Positions 16,214 through 25,783 are shown, numbered from the stretch's first letter. The stretch is 46,104 nucleotides of DNA from a bacterium (GCA_021781555.1 JAJXWQ010000001.1:71392-117495); one strand, 5' to 3'. The notes: generated from the letters alone by a model not told the origin. Translations and numbers: made by a program.

Positions 16214-17266
16214 TCAGGGCCTCGGGTCCGCGGCGGGCGCGCCAGCGGGGGAATCCGAAGCAGAGCCCTCGGGGCCCTGGCCGCCCGGTTCGCCTGCCCG
16301 AGCCTTCGTGGCTGCGTCGCGCCGGCGCGACTCCGGCCGGTTGCGGGGCTCGCGCAGGGTCAGCACGAAGGTGCTTCCGAGGTTGTCACCCGGACTCATC
16401 GCCTCGATCTTACCGCGCATCTCGCGCACCATGACCCGAACGAGGTAGAGACCGAGGCCGGTCCCCTTGCGGGTCCGGGTAAGCTCGTTCCCCAGACGGT
16501 AGAAACGGGTGAAGATGCGCTTGAGCTGGGATCTGGGGATCCCCACGCCCGAATCGCGCACGCGGATCGCGACGTCGCCATCGGAGGTCCGGCTGCCGAG
16601 GATCAAGATGTCGACCTGCCCTTCTCGCGAGTACTTGATGGCGTTCTCCACCAGGTTGTACACGACGATCTCGAGTGCCGCCGGATCTGCCTCGACGACG
16701 AGGTCGGGCATCATGATGCGGATGGAATCGCCCGCCAGACCGTAGCGTCGCCGCGCCAGCGCAACCATGCTGGCGACCAGAGGCGCGACCTCGACGCGCT
16801 CCAGGTGATACTGGCGCCCCCGATGCTCGGCGCGACCGGCCTCGAGCAGGCGCTCCACGAGCCCCTGCAGCCGCTCGACGTCATCGCTCATCAGGACGTG
16901 GAATTCCTGGACCTTTTCCGCAGGCAGGTTGCGCAGGCGCAGCGTATCGAGGTGAAGCTTGAGGCTGGTGAGCGGGCTCCTGAGCTCGTGGCTCACCGCG
17001 TCGAGGAAGTTGGTCTGCCTCTGGTTGTCGCGGATGAGGCGAGCCTGGCCCACGATGAACAGGATCAAGCCCGTGATGACCAGGCCGAAGAGGACCCCGC
17101 CCCCGATGACGAGGAACCACTGCGCCACGCCCAGTCTGCCCGCCTGGCGCAGGCTGTAGGACACGACGGTGAGGATCCAGCCAACCGTCAAGGCCAGGAC
17201 GATGACCACCAGGGTCACGCCCATTGCGATGTAGGGTCCAATGGACTGCGGTCGCGAACGCGCCAT
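16214..17266 (-). CDS. Sensor histidine kinase, almost no extracellular domain
   Basis: A 350-residue kinase. Two membrane helices (about 12-35 and 49-73) are joined by only about 13-15 residues, so it likely senses within the membrane or through another protein. No clear HAMP domain is seen. The dimerisation domain carries phospho-acceptor His93 in DAVSHELRSPL. The ATPase domain has an N box (NLVENAIKYS), G1 (RDSGVGIP), an F box (FTRFYR) and G2 (GTGLGLYLV). A charged Ala/Gly/Pro-rich tail of about 40 residues follows. It is the first gene of the kinase-regulator operon and diverges from the GH36-like gene by 146 bases. Confidence 0.93.
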   Translation of the reverse strand: MARSRPQSIGPYIAMGVTLVVIVLALTVGWILTVVSYSLRQAGRLGVAQWFLVIGGGVLFGLVITGLILFIVGQARLIRDNQRQTNFLDAVSHELRSPLTSLKLHLDTLRLRNLPAEKVQEFHVLMSDDVERLQGLVERLLEAGRAEHRGRQYHLERVEVAPLVASMVALARRRYGLAGDSIRIMMPDLVVEADPAALEIVVYNLVENAIKYSREGQVDILILGSRTSDGDVAIRVRDSGVGIPRSQLKRIFTRFYRLGNELTRTRKGTGLGLYLVRVMVREMRGKIEAMSPGDNLGSTFVLTLREPRNRPESRRRDAATKARAGEPGGQGPEGSASDSPAGAPAADPRP

Positions 17267-17412
17267 CAGGCGCCCAACCTATCGCAGCAGGAGCCGATAG
17301 CGCAAGTGCACCTTGTCGAAGCCGGACTGGACGCGCTGCCACCCTGCTTGAGAAGCGGCGCCCGCTCCTGATACGCTTCCGGCGATCCCGCACCCGACCA
17401 GGAGCTCCGCTT

Positions 17413-19644
17413 GTGCGCAGCCTAGCCATCCCCATCGTCCTCGCCTCGCTGACCACCGCGCAGGGTGCATTTGCGGGCGCGAATGCCGCGCCAGACCGCA
17501 CCCTGGCCGGACTGGCGCGCGGGGGTCTCACCCTCGGGGGACCTGGCGTGGCAAGCGTCGCCCTGCATCTGGCCAGTGGCCACGAAGCTACCGGTAGCCT
17601 CAGTCCCGCCGGCCACCAGTCCGGGGGACAGGGTGCGGGAATGTTCGTGGCCTCACGCTATGACCTCATCGGCGCCATCGACCGGATCGCCACGGCCTCC
17701 TTGACCCTCACCAGCTACCCGGCCGAGCAGGTCACGGTCGCCTCGCTGGATTACGACGGGCCAGCGCTGGCCGCGCGAGACGCGATAGCCGTGCGCATGC
17801 ACCTGCCGGGCTTCGCCCGCGGGATGGCCATTCACCGCCTGGCACCCGGATCCGCGGCTCCGGTCTGGACCTCCGATTACCGGAGCCTGCCGCCCGACAA
17901 TCTCATGCTGGTCTGGGAGCGCACCCATCGCATCGAGTACCAGCTGCTCGCACCCCTTGCCGGCGGGGGCCTGGTCGGGTCCGTCGGAGTTCGGGGGTAC
18001 GAGTTCGGCATCACGATGAGCGCAGGCGCAGTCACGCTTGGTCATCACGTGCCGCTCTTCGTCTTTGCCACGGCATTGTCCCCCTACCAGCTCACCCGCA
18101 AGGCCTACCAGATCGCGTTCCGGGACGCGGGCTTCTACGGCAGGCTCCGCTGGGAGAAGGGCTATCCCGACGCCTTCACACGGCTGGGCTGGAGCTCGGC
18201 GCCGGCCTACTCGGACGTCACGGAGGCCGACGTCCTGGATGCCGCGCGCGCGTTTCGTTCGCGCGGCCTGCCCCTGGGCTTCGTGCTCCTCGGCGATGGC
18301 TGGTTGACCGTCCAGGATCGGCGCCTGGCCGGCTTCGGGGCAGCGCTGTCACGCTTTCCGGACGGCCTGCCCGGTCTGGTCCGCAAGCTCCGCATGGGCT
18401 TGGGAGTTCGCGACGTCGGCGTCTGGCACCCGCTCGCTGGCTACCGGGACGGTGTCGACTCCCGCTCGGCGATCGGGAAGGCACATGCCTTGCTGGCGGC
18501 CGCCCACGGCGCCTACCTGCCCGATCCGCAGGGCGATGCGGATTTCTTTGCTGACTGGTACACCCAGCTCGGCCGCGGGGGCGTGGACTTCGTCAAGGTG
18601 GGCGATCAAGCCGGCCTGGCAGCCTTCACGTCCGGCGTGATGCCGCTGTTCGACGCCGGGCAGGGCGAACTCCGCAACCTCGAGACGGCAGCGGTTGGCC
18701 ATTTCGGCCGGCTGGGCGGCGTCAACCTGCTGTGCAGCGGGGATCTCGCTCTCGAAGCCGCCTACAACTGGCACTATGCCGATCTCGCCCGGGCCAGCGA
18801 GCCCCTCGGGCCGCAAGGCTCGGACGGTGTCAAGGATCGCATCATGCAGGATGTCTTCGACTCGTACTGGCTGTCGAACTTCGCCTATCCAGATTACGGA
18901 AGCTTCCGGTCGGCCGCTCCGGAATCACGGTTCGAGGCGATCGCCCATGCCATCAGCGGAGGTCCCGCCTACACCTCGGACATCCCGGGCACCGAGAACG
19001 TACCCCTCTTGCGCAGCCTGACGCTGGCCGACGGCACCGTCTTGCGCGTCGACGATCCGGGCTTGCCGGCGCGGGACAGCCTGCTATCCGATCCGGCCGT
19101 GACAGCGGCCCCCCTCCTGGTCTGGAGCCAGGTCCGCAGGCCGGGGCAGATCTGCGGCATGGTGGCGGCCTTCAACGTCGACAAGGGCCTCTGGCGCGAG
19201 GACGGCGCCGTGAAGCCAGCCGATGTCGACCCGATGGCGCCCTTTCCGCAACTCGCCCGATTCGCCGTATACGACGCCAACGCGCGCACGGTCCAGGAGG
19301 TCACGGGGCCAGCCTCCAAGGTCAAGTTCTGGCTGCCGGAGATCGGGGCGGATATGTTCACGATCGCCCCCATCTCCGCGGGCACGGCGTGTCTCGGTCT
19401 GCTCGACAAGCTGGTCGGCCCTGCTGCCATCGTCGCCGTCTCGCACCCGGCCGGTGGGATCGCGGCGACCTTGCTGCAAGCAGGGGATGTCGGCTTCTAT
19501 CTCCAGACCCCCCCGGCAGCGGTCCGGGTCGCGGGCACGCAACTCCCGGAAACGGCCTATGGCTATGACGACCACCTGCTGGTGATCCCGGCGGCAGCCT
19601 TCAAGAATGTGTCCGGACCTGTCCGCGTCCGGGTAAACTTCTAG
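17413..19644 (+). CDS. Secreted GH36 / raffinose-synthase-like glycosidase
   Basis: A 743-residue exported protein. A signal peptide (RSLAIPIVLASLTTAQGAFA) is followed by a beta-rich N-terminal part and a TIM-barrel region resembling the raffinose synthase/Sip1 branch of GH36 alpha-galactosidases: SSAPAYSDVTEADVL, GFVLLGDGWLT, VGVWHPLAGY, VDFVKVGDQ, MPDW-like YPDYGSF and AISGGPAYTSDIPG. Family members carry the nucleophile as K-[VLY]-D; here it reads K395-V-G397-D398-Q, so the Asp is absent or shifted by one. An Asp in QGSDG (D471) could be the acid/base. The start is GTG with AGGAG eight bases before it. The symporter downstream suggests a sugar product. Confidence 0.75.
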   Translation: MRSLAIPIVLASLTTAQGAFAGANAAPDRTLAGLARGGLTLGGPGVASVALHLASGHEATGSLSPAGHQSGGQGAGMFVASRYDLIGAIDRIATASLTLTSYPAEQVTVASLDYDGPALAARDAIAVRMHLPGFARGMAIHRLAPGSAAPVWTSDYRSLPPDNLMLVWERTHRIEYQLLAPLAGGGLVGSVGVRGYEFGITMSAGAVTLGHHVPLFVFATALSPYQLTRKAYQIAFRDAGFYGRLRWEKGYPDAFTRLGWSSAPAYSDVTEADVLDAARAFRSRGLPLGFVLLGDGWLTVQDRRLAGFGAALSRFPDGLPGLVRKLRMGLGVRDVGVWHPLAGYRDGVDSRSAIGKAHALLAAAHGAYLPDPQGDADFFADWYTQLGRGGVDFVKVGDQAGLAAFTSGVMPLFDAGQGELRNLETAAVGHFGRLGGVNLLCSGDLALEAAYNWHYADLARASEPLGPQGSDGVKDRIMQDVFDSYWLSNFAYPDYGSFRSAAPESRFEAIAHAISGGPAYTSDIPGTENVPLLRSLTLADGTVLRVDDPGLPARDSLLSDPAVTAAPLLVWSQVRRPGQICGMVAAFNVDKGLWREDGAVKPADVDPMAPFPQLARFAVYDANARTVQEVTGPASKVKFWLPEIGADMFTIAPISAGTACLGLLDKLVGPAAIVAVSHPAGGIAATLLQAGDVGFYLQTPPAAVRVAGTQLPETAYGYDDHLLVIPAAAFKNVSGPVRVRVNF

Positions 19645-19767
19645 AGAATCGTCCATTCGGGGCATCACGCCCGAGAGGGGCCCGGACGACCGTATTGCAG
19701 CACGCCGCACCCGCCTGGCCTGCTCGCGAGAAGCGCCTGGCGGGCCGGGGATCGAGAGGACGCAGCC

Positions 19768-21405
19768 ATGCACGCGCACTGGATCGACTACGCCGTCCTG
19801 GCCGTCTACACGGCATTCGTGCTGGGCATCGGCCTGGTACTGCGCAAGAGCGTCCACACCTCGGATGACTTCTTCGTGTCGGGCAGGCGGATCCCGGGCT
19901 GGGTGACCGGCCTGGCCTTCCTGTCGGCCAACCTGGGGGCCCTCGAGGTGATGGGAATGGCCGCGAACGGAGCCAAGTACGGTGTGCTTGCCGCACACTT
20001 CTACTGGATCGGGGCGATCCCTGCGATGGTGTTCGTCGGCGTGTTCATGATGCCGTTCTACTACGGTAGCAAGGCCCGCAGCGTCCCCGAGTATCTGAAG
20101 CTCCGCTTCGACGAGAAGACCCGGGCCCTGAATGCCATCTCTTTCGCCTTCATGACGGTCCTGGCCTCCGGCATCAACATGTTCGCGATGGCCAAGGTCT
20201 TCCAGATGCTGCTCGGGTGGTCGATGGACGCCAGCATTCTCATCTCCGCCCTGGTCGTCCTCGGTTACACCATCCTCGGCGGCCTGTCCTCCTCGATCTA
20301 CAACGAGGTCCTGCAGTTCTTCCTCATCTGCTTCGGTTTCGCTCCTCTGGTGGCGATCGGGCTCCACGACGTCGGCGGCTGGAAGGGCCTCGTGGCCCGG
20401 ATGCCTCCGGGCTTTTCGCACGCCTGGGCCGGTCTCGGTGCGGCGTCGACCAACCCGATGGGAGTCGAATGGCTCGGAATGGCGATGGGCCTCGGCTTCG
20501 TCCTCTCGTTCGGCTACTGGTGCACGGACTTCCTCGTCGTCCAGCGGGCCCTGGCGGCCGAGGACATGACCGCGGCGCGCAACACCCCCCTCATCGCCGC
20601 ACTGCCCAAGGCACTCTTCCCGTTCCTGGTGATCGCACCGGGCCTGATCGCCATCGCCCTCACCCTGCATCCCCTAACCGGCACCGCTCCGCTGCTACAG
20701 AAGCTTCCAGACGGCACCTACGACTACAACAACGCCCTGCCCCTCTTGCTCGAGCGCTATTACCCCTCCGGCATGCTGGGCCTGGGCCTGACAGCGCTGC
20801 TGGCATCCTTCATGAGCGGCATGGCGGGCAACGTCACGGCCTTCAACACGGTCTGGACCTACGACCTGTACCAGGCCTACATCCGCAAGGGCCGATCCGA
20901 CGCCCACTACCTGAAAATGGGCCGGTTTGCCACGATCGGCGGCATCGTGCTGTCGATCGGCGCAGCCTACCTCGCCATGCACTACAACAACATCATGGAC
21001 TACATGCAGTTGCTGTTCAGCTTCTTCAACGCGCCGCTGTTCGGCATCTTCCTGCTCGGCATGTTCTGGAAGCGAACGACCGGCCACGGCGCGTTCTGGG
21101 GCCTCTTGATGGGCACGCTGGCGGCCTTCGGACACTACATCTTGACCCAGCTGGGCGTTCTCCACTACCCCAGCGCCATGGCTGCCAACTTCTACCAGGC
21201 GATCTACGCCTTTTCGGTGTGCTTCGTGGCCGGCATTCTCATCAGTCTCGCGACCCGGCCGCGATCGGACTTTGAGCTCGAAGGCCTGGTCTATAGCTTG
21301 ACCCCGCGAATCCGGGACGACCGGGCTCCCTGGTACCGCCGGCCGGCCATCCTGGGCGCCGGAGTGCTGGCCGTGGTCGTCGTCCTCAACATCCTCTTTT
21401 GGTGA
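19768..21405 (+). CDS. Sodium/solute symporter (SSS family, SGLT-like)
   Basis: A 545-residue membrane protein with 13-14 helices. Family marks are SDDFFVSGRRIPGW near the N-terminus, the SSS signature region GGLSSSIYNEVLQFF and the SFGYWCTDFLVVQRALAAED block, close to vSGLT. Sugar transport driven by sodium is the best guess; myo-inositol or organic acids are possible. ATG at 19768 has GAGAGGA about 8 bases upstream. The location 123 bases after the secreted GH36-like gene supports uptake of its product. A repeat copy follows the stop. Confidence 0.88.
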   Translation: MHAHWIDYAVLAVYTAFVLGIGLVLRKSVHTSDDFFVSGRRIPGWVTGLAFLSANLGALEVMGMAANGAKYGVLAAHFYWIGAIPAMVFVGVFMMPFYYGSKARSVPEYLKLRFDEKTRALNAISFAFMTVLASGINMFAMAKVFQMLLGWSMDASILISALVVLGYTILGGLSSSIYNEVLQFFLICFGFAPLVAIGLHDVGGWKGLVARMPPGFSHAWAGLGAASTNPMGVEWLGMAMGLGFVLSFGYWCTDFLVVQRALAAEDMTAARNTPLIAALPKALFPFLVIAPGLIAIALTLHPLTGTAPLLQKLPDGTYDYNNALPLLLERYYPSGMLGLGLTALLASFMSGMAGNVTAFNTVWTYDLYQAYIRKGRSDAHYLKMGRFATIGGIVLSIGAAYLAMHYNNIMDYMQLLFSFFNAPLFGIFLLGMFWKRTTGHGAFWGLLMGTLAAFGHYILTQLGVLHYPSAMAANFYQAIYAFSVCFVAGILISLATRPRSDFELEGLVYSLTPRIRDDRAPWYRRPAILGAGVLAVVVVLNILFW

Positions 21406-21427
21406 GCCGCGTGCCACGAGGCCCGTT

Positions 21428-21516
21428 CCTCTTGCCGTCTGGACGCCCTCCTGCGCGGTCGCTGCGCTGCGCCACCGGGCCCCGTTTGACTCCCTGGACC
21501 CGATCCTGCCCAGGCG
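21428..21516 (+). repeat. Palindromic repeat, diverged copy 5
   Basis: The core CTGCGCGGTCGCTGCGCTGC, then CCACCGGGCCCCGTTTGACTC and TGGACCCGATCC, is well kept. The left arm is eroded (TTGCCGTCTGGACG) and the right end has lost the CAAACCGGGAGC and CTAG parts. It separates the symporter from the small membrane protein. Confidence 0.75.
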
Positions 21517-21567
21517 AAACGGCTCCGGTCTGTTCCATCGCCCCGTGTTTCGAAGGATGACCACCTG

Positions 21568-21819
21568 ATGCTCGATATCCGCATTCCCATCTCGGCGCTC
21601 TTCCTGGGGGTCGGAGCGCTCCTGGCGTTCTACGGCGCTTTTTTCCACCCATCGACGCCCGCCACCGCGAACATCAACCTGGACCTGGTCTGGGGTCTGG
21701 TGATGTTTTTCTTCGGGCTCGGCATGGGTGCCTGGACCTGGCGGTCAAGGCGTAGCGGCGACGCGATCGAGCGGCGGATCCCCGCGGATCGCGAAAAGAC
21801 CGCGGCTCGGTCCCGATGA
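21568..21819 (+). CDS. Small two-helix membrane protein
   Basis: An 83-residue protein with two predicted helices (about 8-28 and 40-58) and a basic, polar tail. GAAGGA about 10 bases before the ATG and a coding-like third-position GC pattern support it. Small proteins of this layout beginning M-L-D-I-R-I-P are often found beside SSS symporters, which suggests an accessory role; that is inference from position. It converges on the coiled-coil gene with 34 bases between. Confidence 0.75.
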   Translation: MLDIRIPISALFLGVGALLAFYGAFFHPSTPATANINLDLVWGLVMFFFGLGMGAWTWRSRRSGDAIERRIPADREKTAARSR

Positions 21820-21853
21820 CCGCGCCGCGGGACCCGTCAAAACTTCAAAAGCT

Positions 21854-24800
21854 TCAGCGCGGCCGCCGCTTGCGCTGGGTGTCTTCCTCGGCCCCCGGAG
21901 CCGTGCGGCCCACGAGGCGTCCCCAGAGGTCGATCGGCTTGCCATCCGAGGTGTCGACAGGTCCGACCGCCGGAGCCTGAGGCGGGATCGGGGGTCGGGC
22001 GGGCGAACTGGCCGCCGCGTTCGGGGGCGGAGCCGACGTGACCGGACGGGGCGTCGCAGCTGGCGCAGAAGGCATGGCGCCTTTCCCCTGGCGGACCAGG
22101 TGCATGACCATCTGCTGAAGCTCCGAGTTCTGCGCCTTGAGGCGCTCGACCTCCTCGAGGGTGCGAGCGTCGGACTTGCCGATGGTGCTGTGCAGGTTCG
22201 AGAGGAGCTGGATCATGTGGTACTGACGCTGCCCGAGCCGCGTATTCTCTTCCTTGAGCTCTTCGACCTGGTCGTGGTAGGTTCGCGCCTGCTGCGAGAT
22301 CTGATCTCGGGCCGAGTCGAGATCCTGGTAGAGCTGGTTGATGAGCGCGGTCTGTTCTTCGCGGATCACCGCCTGCACGGCCTCGATCGCCGACTTCACA
22401 TCAGCCACCTGCCCATCGCCACGCTCGACCTTGATGCGCAGCGTATCGAGGTCGTTCGTGACCTGCCGGCGCAAGGTCTCGATCGTCTCGGCGGCATCGA
22501 GCTTGCGCTCCAGATTCGCGACGCCCTGGCGCTGCTGCATCTCGGCAGCGTCGAGCTTGCGCTGGAGATCCTCGGCGGCCTGACGCTGCTGCGTCTCGGC
22601 ACGATCGATACGGTGATGCAGGCCGTCCTGGCTGCTCTTCAGGTCTTCCAGCCGCCCGGCCAGGCTGGCCAGATCCCGGAGCTCATCCTTGCGCGCCCGA
22701 AGCTCGAGATGGATCCGATCGATCTCGGCTCGGCGGTCCGTGGCCTCGCGATCCAGGATCCCCTCGACCCTGCGGATGGCGCCCTGCGAGTCGTCGCTGA
22801 CCTCCCGCAAGGCTCTGCGGAGATCGCCCTGCGCTTCGATCTGCGACTCCCAGCCGCTCCGGAGCCCGGCCAGGGCACCATTCAGCCGCTCCTCGGCCAG
22901 GCTCTGGTCGGAGATCCAGTCCTCGATCTTGCGCGCGAGATCCTCCACGCGATCCGATAACCGCACGAGGCCCTCGGTCGTCTTGCCCTCGGACTGCTTG
23001 ACCTTGAGCGTGGCGTTGGCGAGTTCGTTCTCGATGTCGTGTTTGAGGTCATGGATCTCGGTGAGGTCGTGCTTGCGCGCATCCTGCAAGCTCTCGAATT
23101 GCTCGAGGACCTCCTTGAAGGTCTCCCGCATGCCGCCCACGATGGATTCCGTGCGCGTCTCGGACTCGCCCATCAGATCGATCAGCCGCCCGAAGACGCG
23201 ATCGCCCTCTTTTTCCACCAGGGCCTGGACCTCGCCCTTGGTCACGAGCACGTCGCCAGGCTTGACGCTCCGCAGCCGGCCGTCGGACTCGCCGCGGACT
23301 TCAGCTTGACCCCGGCGGGCCGCTTCGGGCACCGCAGCGCGCGCCGTCCGCATGGCGACGCGATCCCGGTCCGCCCGGAAGGCCTCGATGTGGCTGGCGC
23401 GCTCGGCGGCCGCGGCGGCTCCATCCTCGGCCTGCGCGTCGATCACGCGAGCATACTCGAGCGGTTCTTGTTTACCCTCGGCCTCGGCCTCTACCAGCAG
23501 AGGCGGCCGGGGCGTCTTGCCCTTGTTCCAGAAGAGGCTGATCCCCCGCCGTCTGGCCGGCTCGAGAACAGCTTCGTCCGCTCCAGCGGAAGCGCTCTCC
23601 TCCGAGCCCGTGCGGGCCGCTGCGGGCGCGGCTCCGTCCTCGAGCTCGGATCCATCGGCCAGGCCGAGTTCAGGGGCATCAACCCTCTCGCCAGCGGCCC
23701 CGGCGAAGTCTTCCAGGCGGTCCACGGGACCCTCGATCTCATCCACCCACGCGGGCTCCGGGGCCACGGCTGCGGCGGGCTCCCGGGCTGGCTCCGGATC
23801 GGCATCTCCACCGAAAGCTGGATCCTGAGCACCGGCCAGAAGCCGAGGTTCGACTCCCACGGGATCGAGCTCTTGCCCCGGAGCGGACCCACCCTCGGCG
23901 CTCTCCGGCGCGAGGTCGAGGTCGCCTTCGTCTTCGGGGAAGAGCCAGTCTCGACCTGGCAAGGCTGCATTTGCCGCGTCCAGCTCCGCCGCATCCCCCC
24001 CCCTGGCTGGCCGGGGGTTCACGTCGAGCGACGGTCGGGCGACGCGCTTGCGCCTGCGTTTTTTCTTGAGCTCCGGGGCCTCGGCGAGCGCATCGAGATA
24101 ATCGACACGCTCCATCGCGAGGGGAGCCTCGGGCCTGCGACTCCGGCGCCCCAGAAGGATGATCCCGCCCAGGGCGATCCCGGATACCCCCAGAGCGAAA
24201 GGGATCACGATCCGCCGGCTCGCCGGGAACGCCGGCAGGCCCAGGCTGGCCAGCCGCTCGGGGGACGGCGGATCCGGCAGCGGCTTGGCGTCGGGCGAGG
24301 GGAAGAGCGAGCCCGTGAGCGTGGGCTCCCCGGCCGGCGCGCCCGGCATGCGGGTCACTACGACCAGGCCGGCAGGCTCCGATCGTGCGATCTCGAAATC
24401 GATCATCTGGCCGTCGCCACCGCCGCCGGCCGGATCCGCGGCGATCTGCAAGGAGCCTTGGGCCTGCGGTAGATCGCGTTTGAAAAGGGCGCTCTGGTCG
24501 GACGACAGGCCGTTCTGGCCCGCCAGCAAATGGCCACGGGCATCGAAGATCGCGGCCCCGTCCGCCTTCGAGAAATCCGGCAGCAGGGCGCCGATCTCCG
24601 CCAGCGGGACGGCCGTCCCGACCGCCGAGACGCCTCCGGGCAGCGCGTCGACGATCACCAGTTCGCCGTTGCGCACCTGGACCGGGTCTCCCCCGAGCGC
24701 CGCCCGGATGTCTCCGCGGGTCAGCAATGCCGTGCCTGACGGATGGTGCACGAGGTTGCCGTCGGGATCGCGCACGACGAGTTCGAGGGGCAGCCACTCA

Positions 24801-25090
24801 CCAGCCGGGCCGACGATCGCCGGCTGCCGGGAGTCAAAGCCGGCGGAACCGAGGCTTTCGGCCTGTCTCAGCCGGGTAACTATCGCCTGGATGTAGGCGT
24901 CGAGCCGATCCAGTACCTGCTGAGCATAAGGTTTCGAGACCGCCGAGGTTTCGGTGGACGAGGGGCTGGTCGCGACCGGAGCCGTGGCGGCCAGAGCCAC
25001 CCGGGGCCCGGCAGCATAGAGGACCCCGAGAACCAGAGGGGCCAGAGCCCAGCCTCCGGATCGGAGCAGGTCGCGTCGAAATCCAGGCAT
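21854..25090 (-). CDS. Membrane-anchored coiled-coil protein, unknown family
   Basis: A 1078-residue protein I cannot assign. An N-terminal signal or anchor helix (about 14-35) precedes an alpha/beta segment (50-250) whose start and end (VLDRLDAYIQAIVTRLRQAESL; a G-x-L/hydrophobic strand pattern, LAGQNGLSSDQSALFK) loosely recall Cache/PDC sensor domains. A second helix (293-314) is followed by a basic patch KKKRRRKR and about 250 acidic, low-complexity residues. Residues 615-1000 are almost continuous coiled coil with near-repeats QRKLDAAEMQQRQ / ERKLDAAET (830-870). The tail is Pro/Ala-rich and basic. It resembles a chemoreceptor topology but lacks the receptor signalling tip. ATG has GGAGG nine bases upstream. 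Its transcription unit appears to be single. Confidence 0.85.
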   Translation of the reverse strand: MPGFRRDLLRSGGWALAPLVLGVLYAAGPRVALAATAPVATSPSSTETSAVSKPYAQQVLDRLDAYIQAIVTRLRQAESLGSAGFDSRQPAIVGPAGEWLPLELVVRDPDGNLVHHPSGTALLTRGDIRAALGGDPVQVRNGELVIVDALPGGVSAVGTAVPLAEIGALLPDFSKADGAAIFDARGHLLAGQNGLSSDQSALFKRDLPQAQGSLQIAADPAGGGGDGQMIDFEIARSEPAGLVVVTRMPGAPAGEPTLTGSLFPSPDAKPLPDPPSPERLASLGLPAFPASRRIVIPFALGVSGIALGGIILLGRRSRRPEAPLAMERVDYLDALAEAPELKKKRRRKRVARPSLDVNPRPARGGDAAELDAANAALPGRDWLFPEDEGDLDLAPESAEGGSAPGQELDPVGVEPRLLAGAQDPAFGGDADPEPAREPAAAVAPEPAWVDEIEGPVDRLEDFAGAAGERVDAPELGLADGSELEDGAAPAAARTGSEESASAGADEAVLEPARRRGISLFWNKGKTPRPPLLVEAEAEGKQEPLEYARVIDAQAEDGAAAAAERASHIEAFRADRDRVAMRTARAAVPEAARRGQAEVRGESDGRLRSVKPGDVLVTKGEVQALVEKEGDRVFGRLIDLMGESETRTESIVGGMRETFKEVLEQFESLQDARKHDLTEIHDLKHDIENELANATLKVKQSEGKTTEGLVRLSDRVEDLARKIEDWISDQSLAEERLNGALAGLRSGWESQIEAQGDLRRALREVSDDSQGAIRRVEGILDREATDRRAEIDRIHLELRARKDELRDLASLAGRLEDLKSSQDGLHHRIDRAETQQRQAAEDLQRKLDAAEMQQRQGVANLERKLDAAETIETLRRQVTNDLDTLRIKVERGDGQVADVKSAIEAVQAVIREEQTALINQLYQDLDSARDQISQQARTYHDQVEELKEENTRLGQRQYHMIQLLSNLHSTIGKSDARTLEEVERLKAQNSELQQMVMHLVRQGKGAMPSAPAATPRPVTSAPPPNAAASSPARPPIPPQAPAVGPVDTSDGKPIDLWGRLVGRTAPGAEEDTQRKRRPR

Positions 25091-25391
25091 CGTCCCATTC
25101 CTCCGGGATCATACAGCCCCAGATCATAGCCCTTCGGCCACCTTCCGCAGTAGCCGCCATCACGATCCCCCGCGACCTCGGCCGAACCGTGTCGTGCTTG
25201 CGCCAGGGGCGGCCGGGATCGGGCAGTCGTCAAGGCAGCGTCAGTTGCTTGTCGTCGGGCGCGAGCACCCCTTGTGCACGGGCGATCTGGGCTCCTTGTA
25301 CCCAGGCCCGCAAAGGCCGCACCGACCGGGCTTTGCGTCGATCTTACGGAATGATTTCAGGGCCTCGGGCCGTGGCCCCAGGCGTCCCGCC
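25091..25391. other. Intergenic stretch with possible promoter
   Basis: No protein-like frame is seen in these 301 bases. On the minus strand two TATGAT hexamers (25108-25113 and 25123-25128) lie just upstream of the coiled-coil gene and could serve as its -10; no convincing -35 accompanies either. The rest shows nothing I can name. Confidence 0.4.
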
Positions 25392-25664
25392 TCACCTGGC
25401 TCCGAGGTACTCGCGGTAGAGGCTCGAGGTAAGTCGCCCGGCCTCCAACTCGGAGAGAGCCCAGCGAAATTCCTCGGGACCGTGGTCCCCCTCGACGCGG
25501 CACCGGCCACCGAGGACGAGGTCGAGTAGCCGAGATTGAGCCTCCTGGTCCTCGATGCGATCCTCGTCGAGGTCCCGACGGATATCCGCGAACTCCCCCG
25601 ACCGCGACACCTGGTAGGCCAGGTCCGCGAGGTCCGTCTGGTAGGTGCGCGTGATCTCCGGCAT
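25392..25664 (-). CDS. Small acidic hypothetical protein
   Basis: A 90-residue product (MPEITRTYQTDLADLAYQV...) predicted as mostly helical and acidic, with no signal or membrane segment. I chose the second ATG because AGAGGA lies about 9 bases before it; the frame could begin 7 codons earlier. Third codon positions are strongly G/C, as in the neighbours, which supports real coding. No family recognised. A link to the secreted-protein gene 119 bases upstream is possible. Confidence 0.6.
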   Translation of the reverse strand: MPEITRTYQTDLADLAYQVSRSGEFADIRRDLDEDRIEDQEAQSRLLDLVLGGRCRVEGDHGPEEFRWALSELEAGRLTSSLYREYLGAR

Positions 25665-25783
25665 CGCTCGGATTCCTCTCGTCATCAGCAGCCCCCCGCG
25701 CGGCCGTCAGTGGCGGACCTGCGATTGCTGGGTCTTCGTATCGTCCCACGAATTCGCGTCATCCGGACCTTCGCCGGCTGGCC

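Noticed and set aside
22480-22600. Short tandem-like repeats resembling a CRISPR array
   Set aside because: They lie in frame in the coiled-coil gene and encode heptad-type repeats; there are no spacers or cas genes.
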